Origin: Filobasidium wieringae
Taxonomy: Eukaryota; Basidiomycota; Tremellomycetes; Filobasidiales; Filobasidiaceae
DNA length: 64,000 nt
Assembly: GCA_001600055.1 (NCBI GenBank)
Contig: BCIV01000010.1
Location: 434,001 to 498,000 of the forward strand
Reading direction: 5' to 3'
The notes under the pieces are model-generated. The model did no database searches, had not been told where the DNA came from, and worked only from the letters and a program-made list of their open reading frames with translations. Shown in pieces: positions 22,437 to 35,000 of the stretch (within the stretch, counting starts at the first letter, position 1; every line of letters starts with the position of its first letter). The position numbers and the translations under genes were made by a program.

Positions 22437-24360
22437 TTACAAAACGTATCGGAAGTGGGTGTTCTCGATTTCGGTCATACCCTTCATACCGTTATCGGCA
22501 GCAATGACAGGGTCGGCCTCGCCGTAAACCCTGTCACGTCGCTTGTTGTCGTACCACATGTAGGCCCAGAGGATCAAGTGACAGATGGTCTTTCCAACGT
22601 ATCCTCCCAACATGGCAATAGCCGCGGAACTGTAACCAGGAGCCTCGCGCTCGTAGACGAAACTGGGTCCAGCGGCGTTTCCAGCACAGTAGCAGATGAA
22701 GACCATGGTGGAAGTAACGGATCGCTTAGAGTAGGAACCGAAGTTGGAAGAGATCATGACGAGACCCAAAGTGAATCCGATAGACTGGCAGTTGATGAGC
22801 CAGAAACCGACAAGTCGGGGCCAGGTGTAAGCCTTGGTATGGGGGAGGAAGGCCATGAGACCGGATCCGAGGACACAGATGAGGTTTCCGGCGGTGACAC
22901 AGATCATACGGCTGTTCTTGAATTTGGTGGCGATGATTCCAGCAATCAGGAGGGAGATGACCTGAAGAGATCGTCCAGCACAGTCGAGAAGAGATGCGTT
23001 CAAAGTGCTGAAGCCCAAACCCTTGATGATAGGACCGGAGAAGTTGGTCAGGACACCGTTGGGAACCGAAGAACCAAACATGGCCAAGGACAGCATCCAA
23101 CTCTTGATGTCCCACAAAGCAGAAAGACCCTGACGTCTGTTGAAGTTGGTGGTCTTGATACCAGTACCGTTCTTGGCGACACGAGCTACGGCCAAGGGTC
23201 GGTCTTCGGCCTTGAGCCAGACAGCGTTAGAGGGACCATCCGACAAGAAGAACCAGAGGACGAAACCCCAAATGATGGTGATGGCTCCCAAAATGTAGAA
23301 GATCAACTTCCATCGGGCTACTGGGTGATCGCTCAAACTGTTCCGCAGGAGTTATGTCAGAGAAAGACCTCGCTTGTTCAGGCGCGCATTTCGACTTACC
23401 CCTGAATACCGGCGGCCATCAAGGCACCGATCATTCCACCCCAACCGATTGCAGAGTACCAAATAGTTTGCCTCAATGGCATCTCATCACGAGTGTACCA
23501 GAAACCAGTCATCAAACTCAACCCCCTATCGAGACAAAATCGGTATGATCAGGTTTTGCATTCCTTCGGGATTGCGCGTGTTGCGCGAGTCAGACGTACG
23601 GTGTGACCGAAGCCTCGAATACACCCAAGAAGAATCGCGAGACAATGACACCAGCGAAGTTTTTGTTCGCTACCATGGTGATAACACACTATAGATTATC
23701 ATATCAGCTTCTATTGTTGAGGTCGAACGGCCGGAACTTGAACTTACAACACCCCAAATGACAGTAGATACTCCGAGGACTTTACCAGCGGGATAACGAC
23801 CGATCAAGTAAGCCCAAGGAGCCTGGGCGACCAGGTAACCGACGTAGAAGATAGAAGCTGCAGTAGAGAACTGCTGTCCTTTCAAACCCATAGCCTTCTC
23901 CATACCGAAGACTTTGGCGTAGTTCAAAGCGGTCTTATCAAGGTATTGCAAAGTCCTGCAGGTAAGAAAGGTTCGATGAGCGCGTCGCGCAGGAGATATG
24001 TCACAGGACTCGCTGCTCACTGGGTCATCAAGAAAAGAGGCAGAATAAACCAATCGATCTTCTTGAGAATAGCCTTGTTCTGAGCCGGGGTCTGGAGTTG
24101 GTAAAAGCATGAGACGTAAATGTATGATCATCGCGAGACAAGGTAAAAGGCGCGCTTACGATCTCGGCCATGTGTTTGGAACGCTCGTAAGCTGCTTGAC
24201 CGACGTTACCATCCTCATCCTCATCGCCCTCAGGGATGGCATGGGGAACATTGATGTTCTCCCGGTGGGAAGAGATACCCTTCTCGTGGTCAATGGTCTC
24301 AAGGTCGGACTTGGAGAAGTCCGTCTCTTGTCGGTATAGTTCAGGTTGTTGGTGAGACAT
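22437..24360 (-). CDS. MFS permease, Dal5/anion:cation symporter family
   Basis: This is a 12-helix plasma-membrane transporter of the fungal allantoate/nicotinate permease group, which imports small organic anions with protons. Six exons (24160-24360, 24021-24091, 23748-23955, 23600-23688, 23400-23525, 22437-23337) join to 531 residues. The cytosolic N-terminus is acidic. Family marks include FLMTQTLQYLDKTALNYAKV in helix 1, YLVAQAPWAYLIGRYP, FAGVIVSRFFLGVFEA, GFWYTRDEMPLRQ and, in the second half, CYCAGNAAGPSFV. The substrate cannot be read from sequence; allantoate, pantothenate, nicotinate or a similar acid are all possible. A large antisense open frame opposite exon 6 is a shadow. Confidence 0.9.
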
Positions 24361-25298
24361 GGCGACTCGCTGAGATGTATTGTAGTCAAGTCTGAGCGGG
24401 GTGAAGACCTTTGTTCAAGAAAGTGCTGGCATATTCTCGAACGCATGAGCTGTATTATATATTGTGCTACATCCCCAACAACCCTGCGATCCAATCACTG
24501 CCAGGACAAAAACCAGGTGGGCGCCCCACCGGGGTCACCTCGCTTCGATCTGGGGCACTGCTTCCTTGTTGTCATCAAGCTTGGCATTTCCTGTTCCATT
24601 CCCATTTTTCGTAGAGGTTTCTTGTCCATATTCGAAATCAGACGACATCTGATAGCGTCCCGGTTGCTGATCGAGTGGTTGTGATTTCGAATGAGATACC
24701 TCCCGGTAGGTCTTGGCAGGCACAAGGGTTAAATCTGAACTCGGGGGGTAATGATCCCGTGCGGGGCTCGACGAAATCACCGAGCTGTCGGAGCAGAACG
24801 GGTCTCTTCGCGCCGCGGACGACTGCGCTCCATAGGCTTTACTCGTTTAGAGTCGGAGAATGTCGGTTGGGCGGCTCTGGCGTTCATCTGGACCTCGAGC
24901 TTCCACCTATTCACATGAAATCAACGCCGTATCGCGTGAGACTCGATCGCTGCCAAGAGTCGTTCCTTCATGAACGAGCTTCTAGTTGAGAAGCGGTGGG
25001 GACGGCATCGAGTCGCTATCTGCAACGACAGCGTTCGTCATCTCGAGCGGTTTCTGTGTGACGATTCAATCCCCCGGGGTATCAGCTGCCAAGTGCTTGA
25101 GAGATTGACGAAGCGAAGAGATCATTGCCACTGCGGCAACGACTCGATAGTAAAAGCGAAATGGTGATATCACACAGAGCATACAACGGCTTACAAATCT
25201 ACTCGGACATATGATACATTCTCGATCAAACAGCCTGCGTTCAGAACGATAGACTCTGAGACTGGTATTCTAAGGAGAAGCTCCTGACCTGGAAAGGA
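24361..25298. other. Intergenic, MFS permease promoter region
   Basis: No coding region is supported. A short perfect hairpin (GGTGGG-CGC-CCCACC) lies at about 24518-24532, some 160 bases upstream of the permease start. The right part faces the 3' end of the Sec2-like gene. Confidence 0.5.
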
Positions 25299-27849
25299 CT
25301 AGAGCTTCCCGAAATCCTCTTCCATACGTTTCATCAGCTGCTCTACTTCCTCTGCTGAAGCGACTCTAGGTTCAGGAGCAAACGCTTTGACAGCGGGTTC
25401 GTCTGTCGAGGATGGTAGCGATCGGATCAGTTTCGTGATGCGCGTCCCTCACATAGTTGTAACTCACTCTTGACATCCGACTCAGCTTGTACTTTGGCAG
25501 GCCCATCTAATGGTCTATCGTTCAGAAACGCGTCCTTCTTCTCCGTCGACTCGGACACTGGGGTGGCACTCCGTTCCCCCTCGAGCAGCCTCATTGTGCT
25601 CTTGACCGCCTCCCTCTCCTTCCTGACCTCGTCCAATTCTTCCTTGACGTCGCGCAATTCCCGCCTGACGTCCTCGATGACTTTCGCATGCTTCTTCCTC
25701 TCCTCGGCGACCATCTTGTTGGCCTCCTCGAATAACGCCTGAGATAACGATTCCAATTCCGACTCCAAGTCCGATTTGGCCTTTTTCAACGTATCCAACT
25801 CATTGGTCAGTGCCTTCAACGTGGTCTGGCTCTGAGCCAACGTCGCTCTCATCTTCTGAAGTTCGGCGGCGTTGGCAGCGGACGATCCACCCTCGAGCAT
25901 GGAAGCCATGGTCGGGATCGTTCTCGGCGTGTTCCCGCCCTGTCCCAAACTGCCCGTCGTGGTGGGAGGACTGTTCGCGAGGAATTCCGATCGAGGCGTC
26001 ATATTCCCCGGACTGGGCATTGCCAACGGTAGATCCCTCAAATCCGGCATCCTCAACTGATTCAGCCCCAGTTCTCTCATCAACCCCGCGGCCGGCCCGT
26101 TCTTCTCCAAGTTCTTCCTGAAGAACCCACCCAAGCTGGATCCGACCGATCCGAGGGATTCGGAGAACGAGAGATCGTTGGGAATCGATCCTGGACCCAT
26201 CGTCGCGGATCTCTCCATTCCCGGTCGAGTAGCGATGGGTCGTCGGGGAGTGGGCACGGCACCCGAGACGGCTCTGGTCGTATTAGACCTACCCAATCCT
26301 GGAGCGGGTTTCTGGTTACCCGCTTGGGCGGCGGAAGGGGGACTCTTCCCTAACGCGTTATCCGAGCTCTTCCGCCTGGTCATCGTCGGTCTCTCCGAAG
26401 ACCCAGCGGGATGCGCACTCATAGGTCTAGCAGGAACCTTTTCCTGACCGACCCCATCCGTTCCCTGTCTACTGGGAGCCCTCGACCCGGGTCTACTGGA
26501 AGTGGGCGTGTTTCCTCCACTAGCGATTGCCATGGAGATCGAAGCGCCTCTCATCCCTCCCATCCCGAACGGACTGGACATGGCCGCTCCACCGTATCGT
26601 CCGGCCGTATCCAAACTGTGCCTCACGGGGGTGGGAGCGACTGGTTTTTGCTTATCCGGGAACCCGATGGTAGTGCTGGATGGTCCCGTCTTGCCCATCG
26701 TACCTTGAGAATATTGAGCGTGATCGACTACGGGACCCATCCGGCCTACGTAACCCTCTCCACCGCGTTTGAGGGCTTCTTCCAGGAGCTCGGAATTCAT
26801 CTCGGCTAGTTGGAGGTTTGACATGGTGATCTTTAGTTTAGTCTCGAGATCGGATTGGTTGGTTCTTAATGACAAGTTCTGTCTGGACTGAAGAAGCGAC
26901 GAATCGCGAGAAATCACGAGTCATTTGGTATTCTGATCACCTCGCCGGCTTTCGAGCGATAACTCACCAACTCCTCCGCATCATGCAATACAGCCCTCAA
27001 CGCTCTTCTCAACCGACCCACATCCCCCTCCTCTTCCTCCCCCTCGACCGTTCCCTCTCCCTTAGCAGGCCCGAGGACGAGTCCGTTCGTCCCCACGCTA
27101 GCCCCCCCAGTCTCGAGCAGAGCACGATAAGCCTCGTATTTCGCCTTGTTATGGTCCCCTCCGGTGAGCGGGGTGCTCGTCCCGGTCTTGGAAGGCGTGT
27201 GGGGGTGGGAAGGATGATGATGATGATGAGCGCCGGATTCCTGTAGAGCCCTGATATCCGCCGAAGAGAGCGGTTTGACGCTCGGTTGTGGGGTTGGACC
27301 TGGGCGGGAGGAGGAGGGAGGTGGGCGTGAAGGGGGACGGGAGATTGGTTCTGGTTCTGCCGAGAATTGTTGATGGGACGTCGGTTTGGACGGTTGGTTT
27401 GCGGTAGTGGAGCTGAGCTTGTTTTTTTCCTCGTGAAGAGCAGGTAAGAGTAAATTCTCAGGACTGAATCCTAGCTCGTCCTCCTCCATCGGGTTCTCCT
27501 GTACGTTCCCTAACGGCGTACTCGCTCCCGATCCACCTCTACTAACCCCCGTCCGGATGGTCAACGGAGGTGTCGAGCTCCCCCCCACCTGCCCGGTAAG
27601 TCCAGGACTGATCGCTCCCCCCGCCGCTCCACCCATCCCAGCATAACTGATCCCCACCGAAGGAGTGCTCGCTCCAGGGCTGATCATCACCCCGAAGGAA
27701 CCGCTCTTTGAATGTCCTACCGGTCTTGATTGGGGGGAAGAGGGTGCGGATGAGGTGGGGGTATGGGACGAACGGGAACGTGAGCGGATGGAAGCTGATT
27801 GCGGTGGGGCTTGGGGGAAGGCGAAGCTTGGTAGGCCTGCCATGTTCAT
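25299..27849 (-). CDS. SEC2: Sec2/Rabin8-type Rab guanine nucleotide exchange factor
   Basis: Sec2 activates the Rab Sec4 on secretory vesicles. Three exons (26968-27849, 25468-26887, 25299-25402) join to 801 residues. The key evidence is a long coiled coil at about 630-730 containing LSQALFEEANKMVAEERKK, which matches the LTxxLFEEANxMV signature of the Sec2 GEF domain. Unlike yeast Sec2, where this domain is N-terminal, here it follows about 600 residues of Ser/Pro/Gly-rich disordered sequence. The first exon includes a His run (HHHHHPSHPH). The start at 27849 (MNMAGLPSF) is preferred over 27969, because the upstream extension looks like leader. The C-terminal exon ends EEVEQLMKRMEEDFGKL. 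The GEF function is inferred from the signature. Confidence 0.78.
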
Positions 27850-28321
27850 GGTGGGTAGGTGAGGTGTGGGAGGATGTGTGGTGGCAGTGTGGGTGGTAGT
27901 GAGGGTGGAATAGGGGTCAAATAGGGGTAACCAGTGACCAGTGACCAGGGCGATTGAGGATGATCTCATCGCTCACATCGTCATATTCTCTTCCCAATTC
28001 CCAAAAGCGACGCGTATATGGCGGAAACCTCGACGGTGGAAATAACTTCTCATTCCGCTTATTTCCCCGTCGTTCGCCATCCATCACACGTGATCAAGCC
28101 CGTGTCTAAATTATATAGCTTTACCGATATTTTCCTGTCATTAGGTAATCAAGAAAGACGCGTAATTTATATCTGTTCCGTTCCATGGGAGCGCGGGTTC
28201 TGCGGAATCTGTTTGTACGGTCGATTGGACAATGAACGAACACAAGTTTCATCAGCAGCGTCGACCACAACGGCGACACCTCGAGTACGTCGACCACCCC
28301 TGACCTACGCACGACGCAAAA
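27850..28321. promoter_or_regulatory. Divergent promoter region of SEC2 and the mannosyltransferase gene
   Basis: The gap between the two start codons holds one ACACGTGAT at 28086-28094, which on the minus strand is ATCACGTG, the same RTCACGTG core seen upstream of GUA1/CTU2. No coding sequence is supported. Confidence 0.45.
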
Positions 28322-30837
28322 ATGGCCAACGTAGGTCCAGCGACAGGGACAACCAACATGCACCTCCGAAGAAACTCGGCCTCGCCCCGAGAGAGCAAAG
28401 ACGATTGGAACAGATTCAGCACGATGGATCCCGAACGTCGAGGCAGTGGGATCCCCATGACCCCCGTCCGAGCGCACAACCGATCCGGATCCAGGTTAGG
28501 GACGGAACACGTTGGGGAACCTCTGTTAGCGGGCACGCCATCGCATGATCATTCCGATCCTCTCGACTCCTGGAACCTTGGTAGACGAGGTCAGACGGGG
28601 AATTATTCGTTCCCTCCGACGGATCGAGAAGGTCGATCACCCCTCTCCGCCTTGTTCCACTCCCGGTTGTTTCGGAACGTCATGGCTATAGCCGGGACCC
28701 TGATCTTGGTGATAACCATCGTCTCCCATCAATCGCCTCAAACGTTAGAAGGGGGGTTGAACTATCTGAGCTACCTGCCAGGCTTAGGGAGGCTGGGGAG
28801 GGAGGAGATGAAGAGTCTCGATCAGAGGTTGAGGGATCTGATGACGAGACCGGTATTGGAACAGTGGGAGATGGAGAGCGTCAATCGGTATCAGGTCAGT
28901 ATGATCCTCCTCTCTTCCTCCTCCACGATCGATCGGCTTAATCCAAACCCCATCTCAGTGCCCCATGTACACCTTCTCTCGGTCAGTCCTCCCCCCCCAC
29001 ATCCCTCCTCCTCCTCCTTCATCCCCACTCACCCCCTCCCCGCTTTCTACCCCAGGATGACCTACTTTTTCCACGAAGGCAAGCAACACGAATGGGAATC
29101 CGTCACCAAAGAGGAGATCAGGAGGTACCGTAACAAGATGATCTCCCACCTCAAAGAAGTCGAGGAGAGTGGGGACGCTTTGGTCTGGACCCCTGGGGTC
29201 GGGGGTGGAGGTCATCTGGGAAGAGGAATCATCTTGACCGGGGTGAGTCATTCAAATCGCTCGCCTCGTCTCGTCTCGTGAGGATACCTTTTTGATTGAA
29301 CGATCGGATCCTTTTCTGCCTCGTTTTTGATCAGGCGGGAGGACCGAGATTAGAGATCATCCTCCGTATGCTCCGTACCACCCTTAAATGCGATCTGCCC
29401 GTGGAGATCTATCATTTCCCCGACGAGATGCATGATCAGGTCGAGAGGGAGAAGATGGAGGTTTTCGGAGGGGTCAGGTTGGTAGAGGTACGTCCCGGTC
29501 GGGGAATGATCACGGGAAAGGCGGGGTTTTGTGGGGAAACTGATTTTGGGGGTTGGGGATCGGATCGTAGTTGGGCTCGAAGAATGCCAACGGAAAGAAC
29601 TGGCGTGAGTTTCCGTTCGGACACCGGATTTAGGGTTCCTTTTTTCCTCTTTCTTGATACTGACGCAAGATGGACTTGGGTTGGTAGATATCAAGAACGC
29701 CGCGTTCATTCAGTCGGAATTCACCGAGTTTGTTTATATGGACAGCGTAGGTCTTCTCTTGCGCGCTTCAAAAGCCGAGACTGATGGTAAGGGTATCAGG
29801 ACAATATCCCCCTCGTAAACCCTGAGGAGCTGTTCGAGAGTGTGGAATATAAACAGAGCGGGTCCGTCTTCTGGCCCGATCTCAACAAGGATCACCGTGA
29901 GTCTAGCAAGTCTCGTAGGAAGGCGGACAAGGCGCTTACGAGAAGAGTCCATGTCATACAGCCGATAATGCTATCTGGAGAATATTGGGGAGACCTTGTT
30001 CCGACGAGCACTGGCCTGGTGAAGCCGGTCAGTTCCCATCCTCTTTTTGTCGTCACCGAGCTCGACTCGCTGAAGCTCGTTGATGGACAGGTCAAATCGT
30101 CTTTGATAAACGGGGCAATAACGGGCTCAACCTGGCCGCACTGCATTTGGCTAATCATATGATGACCAACCCGGATATGTACGGGTTTTTGAGTTATGGT
30201 GATAAAGATACTTTCGTCAGTCCCCCCGGACTCGCCTTGAGGGAACGATCGTGACGAGCTGACGACTGGCGATTCTGTAGAGGTTCTCTTTCTATGCGTT
30301 GGGACTCGAGTATCAACAGTCCAGTAAGATGTTCGCTAGTACCGGAGGGTTCCAGACGGAGAATGGGGATCCCAGTCCAGATTACTTCTGTGGTCATAGC
30401 AGTGAGTCTGAGCGGGTGCATGATAGGTCGACGAGCGAAGCTGATTTTCGCGCATAGTGATTCAATGGGGTCTGACACCCTACGCTAAGCGTGATGACCC
30501 AACTTTCCACCCTCGTCCTGCATTCCTGCATACCATCCTGGCGAAACATCGATCCAACCTAGACCCCGCAAAGTTGTGGTCTCACTACCGTCGGCCTCGA
30601 CTGGACGATATCGATGAACCCACCCTCACTCGAACGCTGTACGAATGGACAGGGGATTGTTTCGCCATCCAATTAAAAGGACCCGATGGGCTTCCGACAT
30701 CGGCGAATTCGTTCAGGGACGGGCAGGGGGTGTTGACGGAGAAGATGGGCACGGCTTTCGGACCGTTGGGAGAGGAAGACGAGGTCTACAAGGCGTTGAT
30801 GGAGATCGCACCTACCTTTGTAGCGATCGCTCATTAG
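28322..30837 (+). CDS. Mnn2-type alpha-mannosyltransferase, Golgi type II membrane protein
   Basis: The enzyme is predicted to add mannose from GDP-mannose to glycan chains in the Golgi. Eleven exons (28322-28894, 28959-28981, 29056-29242, 29335-29487, 29571-29604, 29688-29746, 29800-29896, 29962-30027, 30091-30215, 30281-30401, 30458-30837) join to 605 residues. One membrane helix spans residues 119-134 after a basic, disordered cytosolic tail. The catalytic domain shows GIILTGAGGPRLEIILRML, LPVEIYHFPDEM, the metal-binding VYMDSDNIPL (DxD near 342), FWPDLNKDHPDNAIWRILG, GEAGQIVFDK and FYALGLEYQQSS, all typical of the Mnn2/Mnn5 family (Pfam Mannosyltran_put). Exon 2 is a 23-base microexon. 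Alpha-1,2 linkage is the family norm but not provable here. Confidence 0.88.
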
Positions 30838-32030
30838 AGGAATGAACCGGTCCTTTTCATTTTGGGTTTGTGTTACAGGATGAATTCATCTCTACATGAT
30901 AGATGCCACATGCCCATGATAATGACCTTTTTGAAAACACGAAGTCATTCACCCCTTATAGTCTTTTACAGGACTAAACGAAAGTACATGAGGATTTCGC
31001 GAACCTCCGTATGCGTCTCATATGATCGTTTCATCACTCGCTCACTTGCGGGGCAACCTGGAAGCAGCCTTGTGGGTACAGACACAAACCAGTCATCAGC
31101 GACAAAGCAGGCCATGACTCTCTGCCGCTCGGTATCTCGAATGTCTTGTTGCAAGCTGAATAGATGTTCCAGGCCATTGGAATGTTGTTCATCTCTCGAC
31201 ATGGCTTGAACTCATACCACCTGCACTTGTGCTATATACAGCCTGGCGTTATCAGCTACAGGCCTACAGGCCCAAGCTTCGCTCCCTCTATCTTAATCTG
31301 TCATACTGCATTTTCATATGCAAGAGATCGGTATTCCGGGTGTTGAGCGGCGGGGTATGGTCACGGATCTGATGGCATCAAGAGAGGAGGAAGCCCTGCA
31401 TGATGAAGCAGCCTCCATCCATCTCATATGCTGCCAACTGCCAAACACAAGGTACATGCTCACAGTAGTATCACTTGCCACCTGTTTTTTAGTGCGAAAA
31501 ACACGTAAAAAGACGCTAGAAAATTATTGTGGTTTCGGGAGAATTTAGAATCATGGTTGTTCCTTGTTCTACGTTCATTCATTTATTCTCCGTGTCGAAC
31601 ATGGAGACTGGGCAACTGGCGTCGGCGTCAGGTCAAGTTCAGCAAGTACAAAGTACAATGAGTGAGTGATAGGATCGAATGTAAACTGTCTCTAGACAGC
31701 CGCTTCTCCATCGGAAAAAGTAGGTCCTCCGATAACTTTCGAGGCAATTAAAATTCGGCCTTTTGTAAAGTTCAAACTTTAATTTCGGTAAACGCAGGCA
31801 CAAAAGCGAGATTGCGCATATTCATCGCAGTCAAGATTTAGTTCAACTAGTTCAACCATTCCTTCGAGCTTCAATCATTATTGGCCTAGCTACGCCACCT
31901 ATTATTTCAACTCGACAGCTGGACTCGACGTGGCATCCTGTAGCCCGGTGATCTAAGACAGCAGTTGCACCAAGATATCACCAACAGCCGCCGCGATCGA
32001 CCGGAACGTCGTCGATCGAAGCTAAATCAA
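30838..32030. other. Intergenic between mannosyltransferase and the SDR-GT47 fusion gene
   Basis: I see no gene in about 1.2 kb. It holds an AAAGTT/AACTTT inverted repeat with a two-base spacer at about 31767-31780 and a tandem TAGTTCAAC duplication at about 31838-31857. These may be promoter elements of the downstream gene but are too short to interpret. Confidence 0.5.
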
Positions 32031-35000
32031 ATGTTCCTCTTGCGCAGTGCGAGGAGTACGACGAGATTGCTCGTCTCATTCCTCGTCGGGTTCGTCGTCT
32101 TGACCCTCTTTCTGACAGCTCATTCAGTAAGCTTGGCCCAGCAGTTTGCGCTGTATCACAGAGATAGCTGCTGATCGCGGAAGTCCTTCGATAATCAGGA
32201 TGAACGCCCGAGTCCGTTATCTAGCGTATCTACCAAGATCCCTACCTGGAATCCTCCCTTCCGGATACCCAGCATCGGCCTAGGTAGCAACTCGAAGAGC
32301 AAGAAGAGAGTACTAGTCACTGGTGGATCAGGAGTCATTGGTGAGTTTCATACCGTATCAATATCGAATGCCGCACGACCAGCTCATATCTGATGTTTCG
32401 ACGAATGATTCCTGACAGGCTTGCCATTGGTCAAACGCCTGATATCAGACGGCTACGATGTTACCCTACTCGATAATCAAGCTCCTACCGCATCCGACCT
32501 CCAATACCTGTCAGACCACTCTGTCCCTTCCTTCGACATCTCTTCCTTTGCCTCGTCAAACCCTTCCTCTTCTCGATCTCGACCTGGCAAGCTGATCCTC
32601 GCTGATGTTGATATAAGACGATACAAGCCTCTTCGAAACGTCTTCAAGCGATCGGAGCAATTCGACGGGATCGTACATCTTGCGGGAGTCGCTAGAAATA
32701 CCTGGTGCACCGAAAGGGAGACCGAGTGTGCCGACTTGAATGTGAACGGCACAAAAAGGGTCTTCGATGCTGCTATGGAATCTGCCAAGGGAAATGCTCC
32801 TTGGTTCATCTACATGTCATCCATGGATGTCTACGGGTACAAGGGAGAGTTGGGGTCGGGAACGATGAACGTCTTGGGGAAAACGAAATGGGCTACCCAA
32901 CAAGCTCTTCGCACGGCTCACGATACTGCTATCGAACAAGGAAAATCTCCCCGAACAGCAGTCCTCCGGTTGGCTACTACTTTTGGATCCCCAAAGGAGT
33001 TCAAGGACCGGTTGTTACCGGCCGTAGTGGGGAGGGCGATGGGTGAGATGCCTTTGCAGATCATGGACGCGGACGAGAGGATCGACTTGATGAGGATTGA
33101 GGATGCTCTGGAAGGAATTGTGGGAGCTGTCAACTTATTACAAGGTGGAGAGAGGTCCGAATCAGTCGTGAATTTGAATTCTGACATGGAAGATGGTCAA
33201 ATAAAACAACGCGAAGAAAGCCCAGTTGTGAATGCTGGCGCTGGATATTGGGATGAATTCGACCTGGTGTCTGGATCGACTATATCGCCAAACGAACTCG
33301 TCAATATCGTTATGGCAGCTACATCGTCATCCTCTCCGATCCAGGATTTCAGTTTGACTCGAGAAAAGGCTGGTCCTTATCGTCGAGTCACACCTCCCGT
33401 GGACTCTCGAGCCGAGAATTTACTTGGATTTACAGCCAGAATCCCCATGGAAATCGGACTGGCCGCTTACATCCACGAACAGCAAGCGGCTTTTATCGAT
33501 TGGGCGACCGGTTATATGAGACGCAATTGTCCGGAAAGCGCCAAGTACGGAAACAAAGCGGCGGTTCATCGAGCTGATATCAGGAACAAAGAGATGGATC
33601 GATTGATGGGATGTACCATCAACATGGGCGTGAATCATAAAGGCTGGGTACACCATATGAAATGCGGAGAAAAGGATGGGATCAGCTGTCAAGCGGATAA
33701 CATCAAGAGGGATTCATACAACTGGAATCAGACCGTATTCACCGTCGTGCCACCGTACAAAGGAAGTATTTCTCCACTAGCAGCTGATCTAGTCGAAAAC
33801 AACCTGAAGCCACACCGTCGAGCCACTAAAGGACCTCTGGTCGTTCAGTTCGAGGAGGAGTTGACCAAGATGGTACTTGGATTTCGAAGGAAGAAGGGCG
33901 GAGCTGCCGCATCCACTGCACCTATCAAATTTAAGCTCTTCACAAAGGAGGAAGCGTTAGCTTCTGAGATCGTTACAGAATTCGAACCAAGAGTGAGCAA
34001 TCAGGTCGTTCTCAGCAGTATATATCGTAGGGCTGATACAATAGCCTCGATCGACAGGTTCAGGCCAACGCGTCGTACCTACAGCTAGTGGTGGCAGGGA
34101 CCAATGAGTATATACAGGTCACGCCCGAAGTCACCACCACTCAATTTGAACTAGCTAAATTGACCCCTCAAGCGTCACATGACGTGCGGATGACGCTTCT
34201 TTGCTGTCCTACAGACCAGCCTTGGCCTCTTTTGCTGGATGATTGTGAGCACAAGACTGCTTGTTACTCCTGAGCCCTACTCACATTGCGTCATACGGTA
34301 GACGAAGCTGCAGACATCAAGTACGGGTTTACCGGCGATATCCCGTTCGACTCCTCCCTTCGAAAACATGAGTGCAAGCGAGTTGAAGCCGCCTTGGACT
34401 TTACGCAAGAAAAGAAGAAGAGTTTGGGCCATGCCAACAGCGATATTGAGATGCATGAGGAATTCTCAGTCGATCTCTCCCAGAAAATATTGTCCGTCGA
34501 GACGACTATCAGACCTCACGAGTGGAAAGACCGGGACTATCCCGTCTGCATGAATGACTGCTCCAGTCCCAACATCTGCGTCCAGAATGGACGATGCCGG
34601 TGCATTCAAGCAGACGAATGCGAGGCTCAGGAGAGGAATCCTATCGCCCCTGTTGCAGTCTCTGCTCACAGTCGCCTAATCAAGATCACGACTCATGACG
34701 ACTTTGTCAAGGCTGTCGGGAGAATTTCCTGGAAAGACCTCTTACTACCTGAAGCCAAAAGGGTCATTGATGAATACCCTCATTTCATCAGGGTGCACGT
34801 CGTCAGTGGTTATGAAGGCGAAGAAGAGATCGAAGCAAACGACTGTCACAAGTTAGGAAACAACCACTGTTTCTCGGCCGACAGTATCATGTATCAAGCC
34901 ATGCGCAAAATTTCGGTTCCAGCAGACGAAGCCGACTTGATCATCCTTCCTGCCTACCAGCAGTGTGTTGGTGGCTCCTTTTTGCTTCATACCATCTATC

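Noticed and set aside
22428..23405. 325-codon open frame on the plus strand opposite the MFS permease
   Set aside because: It lies fully antisense to the conserved last exon of the permease, is Asp/Ser/Thr/Gly-rich and matches no family; it mirrors the codon bias of the real gene.
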